A model generated the notes under the pieces. The model saw only the letters and a list, made by a program, of their open reading frames with translations. It had not been told where the DNA came from and ran no database searches. Positions 24,018 to 32,796 of a DNA stretch of 64,000 nucleotides are shown one piece after another (the stretch's first letter is position 1; every line of letters starts with the position of its first letter). Both the position numbers and the translations under genes were made by a program. Source of the DNA: AWTP1-13 sp963770295 (lineage in GTDB: Bacteria; Pseudomonadota; Alphaproteobacteria; Rhizobiales; Hyphomicrobiaceae); NCBI GenBank assembly GCA_963770295.1, contig CAVYPA010000024.1:1-64000 (forward strand), given 5' to 3'.

Positions 24018-24950
24018 ATGTCTCGCCTTGGCATTGCGTTCGCAGTCCTGTCCGTTCTGGCGCTCCTCACAGCCGATCTCGCCGCGGCCCGCGTCGGCAG
24101 CGGCGGCAGCTTTGGCAGCCGCGGCACGCGCACGTTCACGCCGCCACCGACCACCAACACCGCGCCAAAGACTGCGGCCCCCATCGATAAATCGATCACC
24201 AACCCGGCGACCTCGCCGACAGCGGCGGGCCAGTCCGGCGTCGGCGCGCCCGCCTCTCGCTTTGGCGGCCTGCGCGGCCTCCTGCTCGGTGGCTTGATCG
24301 CTGCAGGTCTCGCCGGCATCTTTGGCGTGGGGGCGTTGGCAAGCATGCTGGGCTTTGTGTTGCAAATGCTGCTCATCGCCGGCGTCGTCTGGTTGGCACT
24401 CGCCTATTTCCGCAGCCGGCGCACGGGCCAGCCGGTCTTCGCCTCGGGCGGCCGGGGGCATGAGGTCCCCGTTCCGCAGGCCGACACCCCCTCTCGCGCC
24501 AACGGTAGCGCCCCTAGCGCCGCCGCCACCGCACCGGCACTTAAGATTTCCCAGCAGGATCTCGATGCCTTCGAGCGGATGCTTGGGGACATTCAGACCG
24601 CTTATAGCCATGAGGACACGCAAAGACTGGGCGACATGACGACGCCGGAAATGCTCTCCCACTTCAGCCAGGAACTGGCGGACAACGCCCGCCGGGGCCT
24701 GCGCAACGAGGTATCGGGCGTCACGCTTCTACAGGGCGACCTGTCGGAGGCTTGGCGCGAGCCGGGTTCCGACTACGCCACCGTCGCCATGCGCTACGCG
24801 CTGCGCGACACCCTCATCGACCGTGCCAGCGGGCGCGTCGTTTCGGGTGATCCGGGTCGCGACGAGGAGGTCACGGAACTGTGGACCTTCCGACGCGATG
24901 ATCGCGACCGTACCGCCGGTTGGCAACTGTCCGCCGTCCAACAGACCTGA
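24018..24950 (+). CDS. Tim44-like domain membrane protein
   Basis: 310 residues; GAGGGAG six bases before the ATG fixes the start. Signal-like N-terminus MSRLGIAFAVLSVLALLTADLAAARVGSGGSFGSRG, a Pro/Thr-rich stretch, then two hydrophobic segments (LRGLLLGGLIAAGLAGIFGVG and LQMLLIAGVVWLALAYF). From about residue 185 a soluble Tim44-like domain follows (LDAFERMLGDIQTAYSHEDTQRLGDMTTPEML..ELWTF..WQLSAVQ). Bacterial homologues are membrane-anchored NTF2-fold proteins of unknown role, not part of a mitochondrial-type import system. It diverges from the ArsR-SRPBCC operon. Confidence 0.85.
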   Translation: MSRLGIAFAVLSVLALLTADLAAARVGSGGSFGSRGTRTFTPPPTTNTAPKTAAPIDKSITNPATSPTAAGQSGVGAPASRFGGLRGLLLGGLIAAGLAGIFGVGALASMLGFVLQMLLIAGVVWLALAYFRSRRTGQPVFASGGRGHEVPVPQADTPSRANGSAPSAAATAPALKISQQDLDAFERMLGDIQTAYSHEDTQRLGDMTTPEMLSHFSQELADNARRGLRNEVSGVTLLQGDLSEAWREPGSDYATVAMRYALRDTLIDRASGRVVSGDPGRDEEVTELWTFRRDDRDRTAGWQLSAVQQT

Positions 24951-25009
24951 CAACTGGCAACAGGCCTGACAAGGCGACAAGTGGCCTGACAAGTCGACCT
25001 GGGCTGGCC

Positions 25010-26437
25010 TCACATCATCCCGAGCAGCTTGGGTAGCCATAGCGAGATCTGCGGCACGTAGGTCACAACCACCAGGAAGCACAGCATCGTCAATAGCCAC
25101 GGCCACACGGCAATGGTGAGCTCGGTAATGCCCATCTTGGCGATACCGGAGGCCACGTAGAGGTTGAGCCCCACCGGCGGGTGGCAGAGGCCGACCTCCA
25201 TGTTCACGGTGATCAAGATACCGAAGTGGATTGGATCGATCCCGAGCTTCATCGCCACCGGGAATAAGATGGGCGCCATGATGACGATGATGGAGGACGG
25301 CTCCATCACATTGCCGGCGAGCAACAGCAAGATGTTGACGATCAGCAAGAAGCCGACCCAGCCGAGGCCCTGACCGGTAATCCAATTGGCGAGGGCTTGC
25401 GGGATGTTCTCGTGCGTCATCAGGAAGGAGAACAGCACCGCATTGGTGATGATGTAGAGCAGCATCGCGCTCAGATTGGCTGAGGCGAGCAGCACGCCCG
25501 GGACTTCCCTCAGGCTTAGGTCGCGGTAGACGAAGACGGCGATAACGAAGGCGTAGACGGCGCTCATCGCCGCCGCCTCGGTCGGCGTGAAAATGCCACC
25601 GTAAATGCCGCCGATGACGATGACGATCAGCAGCAGACCCCAGAAGGCGTCGAGGAAGGCCTTAAAGCGAGCGCTCCAGCTCGCCTTGGGCAACCGTGGA
25701 TAGTTGTTCTTGCGTGCAATGCGCCAGGTCGTCAGGCCGAGCAGCGTCGCCAGCATCAGGCCCGGCACGATACCGGCGATGAAAAGCTTGCCGACCGAGC
25801 TGTTGGTGGCGACGGCGTAAATGACCATCGGTATCGACGGCGGAATGAGAATGCCGAGCGAGCCCGAGGTGGTGATGACGCCGGCGCCGAAGCGGTTCGG
25901 AAAGCCATGCCGCACCATGGCCGGCATGAGAATCGAACCGATGGCCACAACCGTTGCCGGGCTCGAACCCGACACGGCGGCAAACAGCGCGCAGGCGACG
26001 ACGCCGGCCAGCGCCAAGCCGCCGTACCAGTGGCCCACCATCGCGGTAGCGAAGGTGATCATGCGTCGCGCCACGCCGCCGTGCGTCAGGAAGTTGCCAG
26101 CCAGGATGAAGAACGGGATCGCCATGATTTCGAAGTTTTCGATGCCCGTGAACAGTTTCAGCGCCACCGCTTCGATCGGCACCTGGGTCAACGTGAACAG
26201 GAAGGTGAGCACGCTGAGACCGAGCGCGATTGACACCGGCATGCCGGTGACCATCAAGGCAAACAGCAGTGTGAAGATCAGCGTGCCGCGCGCTGCCGGT
26301 CCGAGATCGACAAGGCCGTACTTGCCGGCAAAGCACAGCGCCACCAGCAGGACCGGCACGGCGATCAGAAGCTGGGAAATGGTGCGGCCGCGCTGCGGAT
26401 TGGGCCCGCTGGCCTGGATGGCACCGGAGACGGTCAT
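25010..26437 (-). CDS. dctM: TRAP transporter large permease (DctM)
   Basis: 475 residues with 12 or 13 hydrophobic segments, the usual DctM size. Family signatures include ALGLSVLTFLFTLTQVPIEAV, GIENFEIMAIPFFILAGNFL, SGSSPATVVAIGSILMPAM, GSLGILIPPSIPMVIYAV and GIYGGIFTPTEAAAMSAVYA. It carries the sodium- or proton-coupled translocation path of a TRAP carrier. It overlaps dctQ by four bases (start inside the dctQ stop) and is the last gene of dctP-dctQ-dctM. Confidence 0.93.
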   Translation of the reverse strand: MTVSGAIQASGPNPQRGRTISQLLIAVPVLLVALCFAGKYGLVDLGPAARGTLIFTLLFALMVTGMPVSIALGLSVLTFLFTLTQVPIEAVALKLFTGIENFEIMAIPFFILAGNFLTHGGVARRMITFATAMVGHWYGGLALAGVVACALFAAVSGSSPATVVAIGSILMPAMVRHGFPNRFGAGVITTSGSLGILIPPSIPMVIYAVATNSSVGKLFIAGIVPGLMLATLLGLTTWRIARKNNYPRLPKASWSARFKAFLDAFWGLLLIVIVIGGIYGGIFTPTEAAAMSAVYAFVIAVFVYRDLSLREVPGVLLASANLSAMLLYIITNAVLFSFLMTHENIPQALANWITGQGLGWVGFLLIVNILLLLAGNVMEPSSIIVIMAPILFPVAMKLGIDPIHFGILITVNMEVGLCHPPVGLNLYVASGIAKMGITELTIAVWPWLLTMLCFLVVVTYVPQISLWLPKLLGMM

Positions 26438-27012
26438 GTCGGGATTGCCGCCGATTTGCTCTCCGGCTCGAGGCCTTTGACCTCGGCGTGGTCGTGCACA
26501 GGCAGCTCGCCGCTATGGGCGTAGGCCCAGGCCACCTGCAGGAAGCGGAAACACATCAGGTAGGACCCGAGCGGCACACATAGGTAGACGATCCACATCG
26601 GCACCTCGAGGTCCTGCGATACCTGGCCGATTTCGCCAATGTGCCAAACCAGGTAGGCCCCAAGCGATCCCACCACGCCGGTGAACAGCGCACCGCACAG
26701 CAATCCGAACATCACCACCTTACGCCGCCGCTCGACGCCCAGCATGTTGATGAACACGTCGACGCCGACGTGAATGCCGGTGCGCACGCCGTAGGCCGCA
26801 CCGAACTTTGCCATCCACACGAACATATAAATGCACAGTTCCTGCGCCCAGGTGAAATCCCAGGTGCGCGCATAGGCGTAGAACGCCGGCACCCCGGTGG
26901 CATATCTTTGGATGATGGCGAGGAAGATGATGAGGGTGGCCGCGGCCATGAGGACCGCAATCAGCACCTCCTCGAGCCGATTGAGAATGCGCATCGCCAC
27001 CGGCGTCTTCAC
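26434..27012 (-). CDS. dctQ: TRAP transporter small permease (DctQ)
   Basis: 192 residues with four membrane helices: VLIAVLMAAATLIIFLAIIQRY, then the conserved WAQELCIYMFVWMAKFGAAYGVR, VVMFGLLCGALFTGVVGSL and VPMWIVYLCVPLGSYLMCFRFL. The start is uncertain: a GTG at 27012 abuts a GGGA, and an ATG at 26994 is possible. DctQ holds the large permease and the binding protein dock together. Gene order dctP-dctQ-dctM on the minus strand. Confidence 0.9.
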   Translation of the reverse strand: MKTPVAMRILNRLEEVLIAVLMAAATLIIFLAIIQRYATGVPAFYAYARTWDFTWAQELCIYMFVWMAKFGAAYGVRTGIHVGVDVFINMLGVERRRKVVMFGLLCGALFTGVVGSLGAYLVWHIGEIGQVSQDLEVPMWIVYLCVPLGSYLMCFRFLQVAWAYAHSGELPVHDHAEVKGLEPESKSAAIPT

Positions 27013-27086
27013 TCCCTAGGCATAACGCGCCGGGGACCATCGGCCTCCGGCGCGCTCGATCTTGCGACCGTTGGATCGCTATTGTG

Positions 27087-28100
27087 TCATGCCGGCTTAA
27101 AATCGACCACCTTGTAAAGCGCCTCGATGGTCTGCTTGCCGATGCGCTTCTCCATCTCCCTGTGCACGGGCAAAACGGCTTCTATCCAGGATTTACGCTC
27201 CGCCGGAGTGAGCGAATAGACCTGCACCTTGCCGGTCTTCTTGATGTCCTCGAGGGCGTCCTCGTTCTCTTTTTTTGCAATCGAGTCAAAATAGGCACTC
27301 GCCTCCGCCATGGCCTTGTCGAGGCCTGGTCGCACGTCGGCGGGCAAACCGTCCCAGAATGCCTTGTTGGCCACCACCGCGTAGGAAAGATGCCCATGGT
27401 AGGAGACGGCGATGTACTTCACCACCTCGAAGAACTTCTGGGTCCAGAAATTCGACGGCACGTTCTCCAAGCCGTCGACCACGCCAGTTTGCAGCGCATG
27501 GTAAACCTCGGAGAAGGCCATCACCTGCGGAATCGCGCCCCACGCCTTGGTGGTGGCGTCGAGCACCTTTGAGCCCTGGATGCGCAGCTTGAGCCCTTGG
27601 AAGTCCTTGACGTCGCGGATCTGGCGGTTGGCGCCCATGACGTGGAAGCCGTTGTCCCAGTAGGCGAGGCCCTTCACGCTTTTGCTTTCGAGCTTGGCGA
27701 ACATCTGCTTGGCGAGCTCGCTCTTGGCAAACGCCCGAAACGCTGCCTCGTCGTGGAAAATGAAGGGAAGATCGAGCGCCTCGAATTCATTAAAGCCAAG
27801 GGGTCCAAACTTCGAGGTGGACGGCGCCAGCAACTGTACCGCCCCCAACTGAAGCGCCTCCAACTCTTCCTTGTCCTTGTACAAGGACGAGTTGGCGTAG
27901 ACCTCGACCTTGACTTTGCCGCCGGTGTACTTCTCCGCCAGCTCCTTGAACTTCTCCGAGGCTTTGCCCTTCGGCGCATCGGTGGCCACCACGTGGCTAA
28001 ACTTGATGACGATGGGAGCCTGCGCCGTGGCCGAAGGGATCCCGGTCGCCGCCGCGGCCGCCAGCGCGCCCGAACCCTTAAGCACCTCACGTCTGTTCAT
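27087..28100 (-). CDS. dctP: TRAP transporter substrate-binding protein (DctP)
   Basis: 337 residues with AAGGAGG seven bases before the ATG. The N-terminus MNRREVLKGSGALAAAAATG is an export signal of the Tat-like kind. The mature DctP fold is shown by IKFSHVVATDAPKGKASEKFKE, LGAVQLLAPSTSKFGPL, GLKLRIQGSKV (the conserved Arg that grips the substrate carboxylate) and DGLENVPSNFWTQKFFEV. The substrate is most likely an organic acid; sequence alone does not show which. First gene of the operon. Confidence 0.92.
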   Translation of the reverse strand: MNRREVLKGSGALAAAAATGIPSATAQAPIVIKFSHVVATDAPKGKASEKFKELAEKYTGGKVKVEVYANSSLYKDKEELEALQLGAVQLLAPSTSKFGPLGFNEFEALDLPFIFHDEAAFRAFAKSELAKQMFAKLESKSVKGLAYWDNGFHVMGANRQIRDVKDFQGLKLRIQGSKVLDATTKAWGAIPQVMAFSEVYHALQTGVVDGLENVPSNFWTQKFFEVVKYIAVSYHGHLSYAVVANKAFWDGLPADVRPGLDKAMAEASAYFDSIAKKENEDALEDIKKTGKVQVYSLTPAERKSWIEAVLPVHREMEKRIGKQTIEALYKVVDFKPA

Positions 28101-28357
28101 CTTGCGACCTCCTTACTCGCTTACTCGTTTCACTTCGCCTGTCCATCCGGGAGGCAGTTGTCGCCGGTTATAGCGACCTGCGCCAGCCCTGACCACGATA
28201 CCTTCGTTGCGTGAGCCCGGCCTGGCGTTGCCTGCCACGCTCGGCGGCGCCACCAGCCGGCCCGCCCCCCGCAGCGCCGCGCCTCCCACCTCCCCGCAAG
28301 CGCGGCTGCCGCCGCCCGCGGGACATCAAGCGAAGGGCGGCTCGGCAGGGCAACCGC
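28101..28357. other. Gap between dctP and the PhzF-family gene
   Basis: The dctP ribosome site and short GCGAGTAAGCGAGTAAGG repeat words lie at the dctP side. The rest is GC-rich with no supported gene. Confidence 0.35.
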
Positions 28358-29278
28358 CTACACCTCGATGCTGCCTGCGGCCACGCGCACCGCATGGCCG
28401 CCGATCCGAACCGTGGTGAGCCTGCCGCCCTCGACCGTGACGGACACATCGATCAGGCTCGGCCGTCCCATCTCGAAACCCTGCTCGATGGTGCGCTTGT
28501 GGGTGCCGTCCGGCAGCTCGTCAAAGCGGTGCACGATGCCGGCAAACGCCGCCGCCGCCGAACCCGTGGCAGGATCCTCGGCAATGCCGTGGTGGGGCGC
28601 AAACATACGGGCGTGAAACGCCGAAGTCGTGTGCACGGTCTGGCGACAATAAAGAAAAGCCCCGGTGCGGCCGCCCATGGCCGCCTCCCAATGGCCGCTC
28701 GAGACCTGCGCCTTGCCGATGGCCTCAAGCGACGCCACCGGCAAGAACAGGAAGGCGTTGCCCGCCGAATACCAGGTCGGGCGGTGGTTTTCGAAACCGA
28801 TCTCGGCCGGGATCAGCCCGACGGCTGCGGCGAGGCGGTCGACGGCTGGCGGGCTCTCAAGCTCTTCGGGCAGCCTGGGCGCGTCGAACTCGGCGAACGG
28901 TGCACGGCCTCGACGCATGCGCACACCGACGCGGACCAGGCCGATCTCTTCCTCGAGCACGACCAGGGCTTCGCTGCCCTCCTGCGCCGCCGGCAAGCGC
29001 AGCTGCGCCAACAGGCACGCGGTGCCCACCGTGGGATGCCCGGCAAAGGGCATCTCGGCCGCCGGGGTGAAAATGCGCACGCGCGCCGTGTGGGAGGCAT
29101 GGCTCGGCTTCAGCACAAAAACCGTCTCGGACAGATTGAACTCGCGCGCGATGGTTTGCATGCGCTTGCCGTCGAGATCATCGGCGTCGAGCACCACGGC
29201 CAGAGGATTGCCGCCGAAGCGTTCGGTCGTGAAAACATCGAGAACGTGATAATCGAGGGCGGCCATGCTCACGCTCAT
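28358..29278 (-). CDS. PhzF-family isomerase-like protein
   Basis: 306 residues from the Met at 29278 (MSVSMAALDYHVLDVF); a start four codons later is equally possible and neither has a strong ribosome site. Family motifs are complete: FGGNPLAVVLDADDL, the catalytic Glu in REFNLSETVFVL, FTPAAEMPFAGHPTVGTA and the phosphate-loop-like AEDPATGSAAAAFAG. PhzF proteins have a diaminopimelate-epimerase fold; only some act in phenazine synthesis and there is no phz operon here, so this is a family name and not a pathway claim. Confidence 0.88.
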   Translation of the reverse strand: MSVSMAALDYHVLDVFTTERFGGNPLAVVLDADDLDGKRMQTIAREFNLSETVFVLKPSHASHTARVRIFTPAAEMPFAGHPTVGTACLLAQLRLPAAQEGSEALVVLEEEIGLVRVGVRMRRGRAPFAEFDAPRLPEELESPPAVDRLAAAVGLIPAEIGFENHRPTWYSAGNAFLFLPVASLEAIGKAQVSSGHWEAAMGGRTGAFLYCRQTVHTTSAFHARMFAPHHGIAEDPATGSAAAAFAGIVHRFDELPDGTHKRTIEQGFEMGRPSLIDVSVTVEGGRLTTVRIGGHAVRVAAGSIEV

Positions 29279-29670
29279 GCTTGCTGCGGAGCCGGCACAT
29301 TGGCGTATTTCGCCGACACTTCCAAGACCATCCCGGCAGGGCGGCGCGATCTCAATTTCGTTTCGCGATGTTGCAGCGCGATCAATTCTTCGCTGCATCT
29401 GCCGCTGCCACGTCATCGCCACGTCTGCGCCACGCTACGGTCACATGCGAGCGCACACTCGCGCACGTGTAACCACGTGCCAGCGTGTGTTTTTTCACGG
29501 GGGAAGGAGCAGTTGCGAGTTTTGCTGCAACCCAGGGACCGCAAGGGCGCGCAGTGCGCTCCTTCGCAGGGGCGGTGGTGATCGCCCGCAACACGACCGC
29601 CTCAATTGCTGGCGGAACCGTGACTGCTCCATTGTCGTTTTTTCACTCAGGAAAGAACAAGGGGGTACCA
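29279..29670. other. Divergent control region between PhzF and outer-membrane genes
   Basis: AT-richer than its surroundings. It contains two CACGTG words ten bases apart (29464-29469 and 29474-29479) and a T-run at 29491. These could be regulator sites, but I cannot assign a promoter with confidence. No gene is supported. Confidence 0.35.
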
Positions 29671-30348
29671 TTGAAAAAACTGCGCTCTGTCGTGCTGGCC
29701 GCCATTGCCAGTGTCGCTCTTGTTGACGTCGCCGCCGCCGCCGATCTCGGCGGGCCGCCGTCGCGCCGCGGGAGTTTGAAGGACGCTCCCGCGCCGGTCG
29801 TCTACGAACAGTCCTTCTCATGGAGCGGGCTTTATATCGGTGCCAACGTCGGCTACGGCTGGTCGGATGTGGACTGGCAGGACGGTTTTGGTCCGGCCAG
29901 TCATGACGGCAAAGGGTGGTTGGCCGGTGCTCAAATTGGCTACAACTTGCAGTCGGGCCAGTTCGTGTTCGGCGTCGAGGCGGATTGGTCGAGCACCTGG
30001 ATCGATGGCGGCACGACCTGCTGCGGCCACGACTTCAATTGGCTGGCCTCGGTGCGCGGCCGCACCGGCATCGCCTTCAACGGCAACCGTACTTTGCTCT
30101 ATGGTACGGGTGGCGCGGCCTGGGCCGACGTCGACTATACCGCACCGGGCGCCACGGGCTTTTCCAACACGCATTTTGGCTGGGTCGCCGGCGGCGGTAT
30201 CGAGCACATGCTCACCCAAAACCTGAGTGCCCGCGTCGAGTACCTGCACTACAGCTTCGACGACGCCACGGGAGCGGTCGGCGGCATCTCCTCAACCGTC
30301 GAGCCGAAATTGGACACCGTCAGCTTCGGGCTCAACTACAAGTTCTGA
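29671..30348 (+). CDS. Outer membrane beta-barrel protein (Omp25/Omp31 type)
   Basis: 225 residues from a TTG start at 29671, chosen because AAGGGGG lies seven bases upstream and the next residues KKLRSVVLAAIASVALVDVAAAAD are a perfect signal peptide. The mature part has the rhizobial/Brucella Omp25-31 hallmarks: FSWSGLYIGANVGYGWSDV, AGAQIGYNLQSGQFVFGVEADWS, NWLASVRGRTGIAF, LLYGTGGAAWADV, FGWVAGGGIEHML and the C-terminal FGLNYKF ending in Phe. An eight-stranded barrel in the outer membrane. A strong terminator follows. Confidence 0.9.
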   Translation: MKKLRSVVLAAIASVALVDVAAAADLGGPPSRRGSLKDAPAPVVYEQSFSWSGLYIGANVGYGWSDVDWQDGFGPASHDGKGWLAGAQIGYNLQSGQFVFGVEADWSSTWIDGGTTCCGHDFNWLASVRGRTGIAFNGNRTLLYGTGGAAWADVDYTAPGATGFSNTHFGWVAGGGIEHMLTQNLSARVEYLHYSFDDATGAVGGISSTVEPKLDTVSFGLNYKF

Positions 30349-30371
30349 GCCGCACGAGCGCCGTTATGCCT

Positions 30372-30398
30372 AAAAGGGGTGCCATCGGCGCCCCTTTT
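30372..30398 (+). terminator. Strong intrinsic terminator after the outer membrane gene
   Basis: AAAAGGGGTGCC and GGCGCCCCTTTT form a 12-bp stem with one G-T wobble and a 3-base loop, 23 bases after the stop. The arm ends in TTTT, and on the minus strand also in TTTT, so it may also serve the converging small gene. Confidence 0.9.
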
Positions 30399-30415
30399 AG
30401 CGTGTCGCGGCCCCG

Positions 30416-30685
30416 TTACAGACACCCGGTAATGGTGCTGCCGCACTTCACGTAGTTGATCTCGTGCCACACGCAGCAGGGCTCTTCCGACTTGCATACC
30501 CAGGTTTTGACCTCGCCGCTGTATTTGAGCTTCACGCGGCAGACCTTCTCACCCTTGCTGGCCTTGGGAGTGGCCGCCGCGGTCTTGGTGCTCGATTGTT
30601 GGGCAAGCGAGCGATCGCCGGACCCCACAAGCAGTGCCAACCCCATCGCCGTCGCAGCGGTCACCGCCATTACGCCTCGTTGCAT
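30416..30685 (-). CDS. Small secreted Cys-rich protein
   Basis: 89 residues. Signal peptide MQRGVMAVTAATAMGLALLVGSGDRSLAQ, a short Thr/Ala/Lys linker, then 40 residues with six Cys (VCRVKLKYSG, TWVCKSEEPCCVW, YVKCGSTITGCL), which would suit disulfide bonding in the periplasm or outside the cell. A GGAGG lies a few bases before the start. I do not recognise the family. It faces the outer membrane gene across the shared terminator. Confidence 0.6.
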   Translation of the reverse strand: MQRGVMAVTAATAMGLALLVGSGDRSLAQQSSTKTAAATPKASKGEKVCRVKLKYSGEVKTWVCKSEEPCCVWHEINYVKCGSTITGCL

Positions 30686-30896
30686 GGAAGACCTCCTAGC
30701 GTCGCAGAAGAAAAGAGTCGTCTTGACGATACTGCCGCCTAGGCGGTCGGCCGCCTAGAGCTTCCAGGCCGCAATGCAAAGCTATTTCACGCGTTGCGAG
30801 GGGTCGGGGTGGCTATTGCGGTGCGCCCCTCGAGGTCATAGCCTGCTGGCAACCAATAAGGCAGCACCGGCTTGCCGTGGCGCCTGGAGGAAGCCC

Positions 30897-31742
30897 ATGC
30901 GCAGCAGTCAGATCGAGGTCCGCCCCGTTTCGGGGGCAATTGGTGCCGAGATCCATAATGTCGACGTCAGCCAGGACCTCGACGAGGCCACCATCTCCAA
31001 CATTCGCCAGGCCTTGCTCGACCACTGCGTCATTTTTTTTCGTGACCAGATGCTTGATGGCGAACGCCACAAGGCCTTCACGCGCCGGTTCGGCAAGATC
31101 TTCATCCATCCCAACTACCGGGGCATGCAGGCCGATCCCGAGATTGTCATGATCACGCGCGAGCCCGGCGACCAGCACATCGTCGGTGAGGACTGGCACG
31201 CGGACACAACCATGGTGGCCGAGCCGCCGATGGGGGCCATACTCTATGCCTTGGACGTGCCCCCCTATGGCGGCGACACCCTCTTTGCCAACCAGTACCA
31301 AGCCTATGAGACCCTATCGGAGGGCATGAAGCGCATGCTGTCGCGCCTGAAGGCGGTGCACTCCGATCGCAACGTGGCGGGCCCCCAGGCCAACCGCAAC
31401 GCGCAGCGGTCGACCAAAGTGCGCGAGGACGCGGACTGGCGCGAGACGGTCAGCGCGCATCCGGTGGTGGTCACGCATCCCGAAACCGGGCGCAAGCTGC
31501 TCTATGTGAACCGCTCCTACACGCAAGGCTTCGAGGGAATGTCGCCGGAGGAGAGCCGGCCGCTGCTCGACTATCTGCTGGAGCACGGCCACCGACCCGA
31601 ATTCACCTGTCGCTTCCGCTGGGAGCGGGGATCGATTGCCTTTTGGGACAATCGCTGCTGCAAGCACCTCGCCATCCACGACGCCGGACCCTTCCGGCGC
31701 GTGATGCGCCGCACTCAGATCGGCGGCTCACGTCCCGTCTAG
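30897..31742 (+). CDS. TauD/TfdA-family Fe(II)/2-oxoglutarate dioxygenase
   Basis: 281 residues; GGAGG seven bases before the ATG sets the start. The facial triad is complete: His101 and Asp103 in GEDWHADTT and the distal His257 in DNRCCKHLAIHDAG, with Arg268 for 2-oxoglutarate in FRRVMRR. The N-terminus IEVRPVSGAIGAEIHNVDVS is typical. Members hydroxylate taurine, alkyl sulfates, 2,4-D and similar compounds; which one applies here is open. The next gene, 54 bases on, encodes a THI5/NMT1-type protein, so the two are probably cotranscribed. Confidence 0.88.
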   Translation: MRSSQIEVRPVSGAIGAEIHNVDVSQDLDEATISNIRQALLDHCVIFFRDQMLDGERHKAFTRRFGKIFIHPNYRGMQADPEIVMITREPGDQHIVGEDWHADTTMVAEPPMGAILYALDVPPYGGDTLFANQYQAYETLSEGMKRMLSRLKAVHSDRNVAGPQANRNAQRSTKVREDADWRETVSAHPVVVTHPETGRKLLYVNRSYTQGFEGMSPEESRPLLDYLLEHGHRPEFTCRFRWERGSIAFWDNRCCKHLAIHDAGPFRRVMRRTQIGGSRPV

Positions 31743-31796
31743 GCGGCACCGAGGCGGCGCTCGTCGGCGCCGGCGGCCAAAGCGAAGGAGATGGGC

Positions 31797-32723
31797 ATGA
31801 CCATCGTGCTGCAAGAGACGCTGCGCGCCCCCTTCTATGCCCCTTTCTATGCGGCGCTTGCGCTGGGGGCCTACCGGCAAGAGGGCATCGAGGTTCGGCT
31901 TGTCACGGCGCCGGCGCCCTCCGCGGCCGCGCGCGGCCTTGCCGACGGCAGCGCCGACGTGGCCTGGGGCGGGCCGATGCGTGTGCTGCATACCTACGAC
32001 AATCACCCCGATTGCGACCTTGTCTGTTTCTGCGAGGTTGTCACCCGTGACCCGTTTTTCTTGCTCGGCCGCCAGCCAAAGCCCGACTTTCGGCTGCCGG
32101 ACCTCGCGGGGTTGCGCCTGGCCACGGTCAGCGAGGTGCCGACGCCCTGGATGTGCTTGCAGGAGGACCTGCGCCGGGCCGGGCTCGACCCGGCACAGCT
32201 TGCACGGGTCAGTGATCGATCGATGTCGGAGAACTCGCAAGCCCTGCGGCGCGGCGAAGTCGACGTCGTGCAGCTGTTTCAGCCCTTTGTCGAGGCCCTG
32301 GTCGGAGACGGCGCGGGACACATCTGGTCGGCCGCCGCCGATCGGGGGCCCACCTCCTATACGACGCTGTATGCATCCCGTCGGCTGCTGGCGACGCGGC
32401 GCAAGGCGTGTGAAGCCATGGTGCGCGCCATTTATCGCACCTTAAAGTGGGTCCACGCCGGCGACGGTACCCGGCTCGCGGCCGCCATCGCCGACTACTT
32501 TCCCGAGCTGCCCCAAGCGCGCCTCGCCAAGGCGCTCGACCGCTACCTGTCCTTGCGCATTTGGGGTCGCGATCCGCGCCTGCCGCGGTCGGGCTTCGAG
32601 CGTCTGCGCGCCGGCCTCATTTCAGGCGGCCTGATCTCGACGGGCGCCGCTTACGAGCGCCTCGTCGACAACAGCCTGGCCACAGGCGTCCTGCAGCAGG
32701 ATCCACCGCCGCTCACGAGCTGA
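31797..32723 (+). CDS. NMT1/THI5-like (periplasmic-binding fold) protein without signal peptide
   Basis: 308 residues. AAGGAG directly abuts an ATG at 31791 but sits 6 bases before the ATG at 31797, so the latter is chosen. The fold is the type 2 binding-protein fold: FYAPFYAALALGAYRQEGIEVRLV, GLADGSADVAWGGPMRV, RLPDLAGLRLATVSEVPTPW, GEVDVVQLFQPF. There is no signal peptide or lipobox, so an ABC-importer role is doubtful. Cytoplasmic members of this fold are enzymes (THI5, MqnA/D, dihydroxyphthalate decarboxylase-like). It follows the TauD-type gene closely. Confidence 0.7.
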   Translation: MTIVLQETLRAPFYAPFYAALALGAYRQEGIEVRLVTAPAPSAAARGLADGSADVAWGGPMRVLHTYDNHPDCDLVCFCEVVTRDPFFLLGRQPKPDFRLPDLAGLRLATVSEVPTPWMCLQEDLRRAGLDPAQLARVSDRSMSENSQALRRGEVDVVQLFQPFVEALVGDGAGHIWSAAADRGPTSYTTLYASRRLLATRRKACEAMVRAIYRTLKWVHAGDGTRLAAAIADYFPELPQARLAKALDRYLSLRIWGRDPRLPRSGFERLRAGLISGGLISTGAAYERLVDNSLATGVLQQDPPPLTS

Positions 32724-32796
32724 CGGCCGCCCCGAAGCCACCGGGTGCCTTTGCGTTGCGGGGCAACCGTGCCCGATGCTGCTCGCCCGCTACGGA

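Noticed and set aside
28211..29581. A 456-codon plus-strand ORF
   Set aside because: It is the antisense shadow of the PhzF-family gene; its composition is Arg/Gly/His-rich and it has no recognisable domain or signal.
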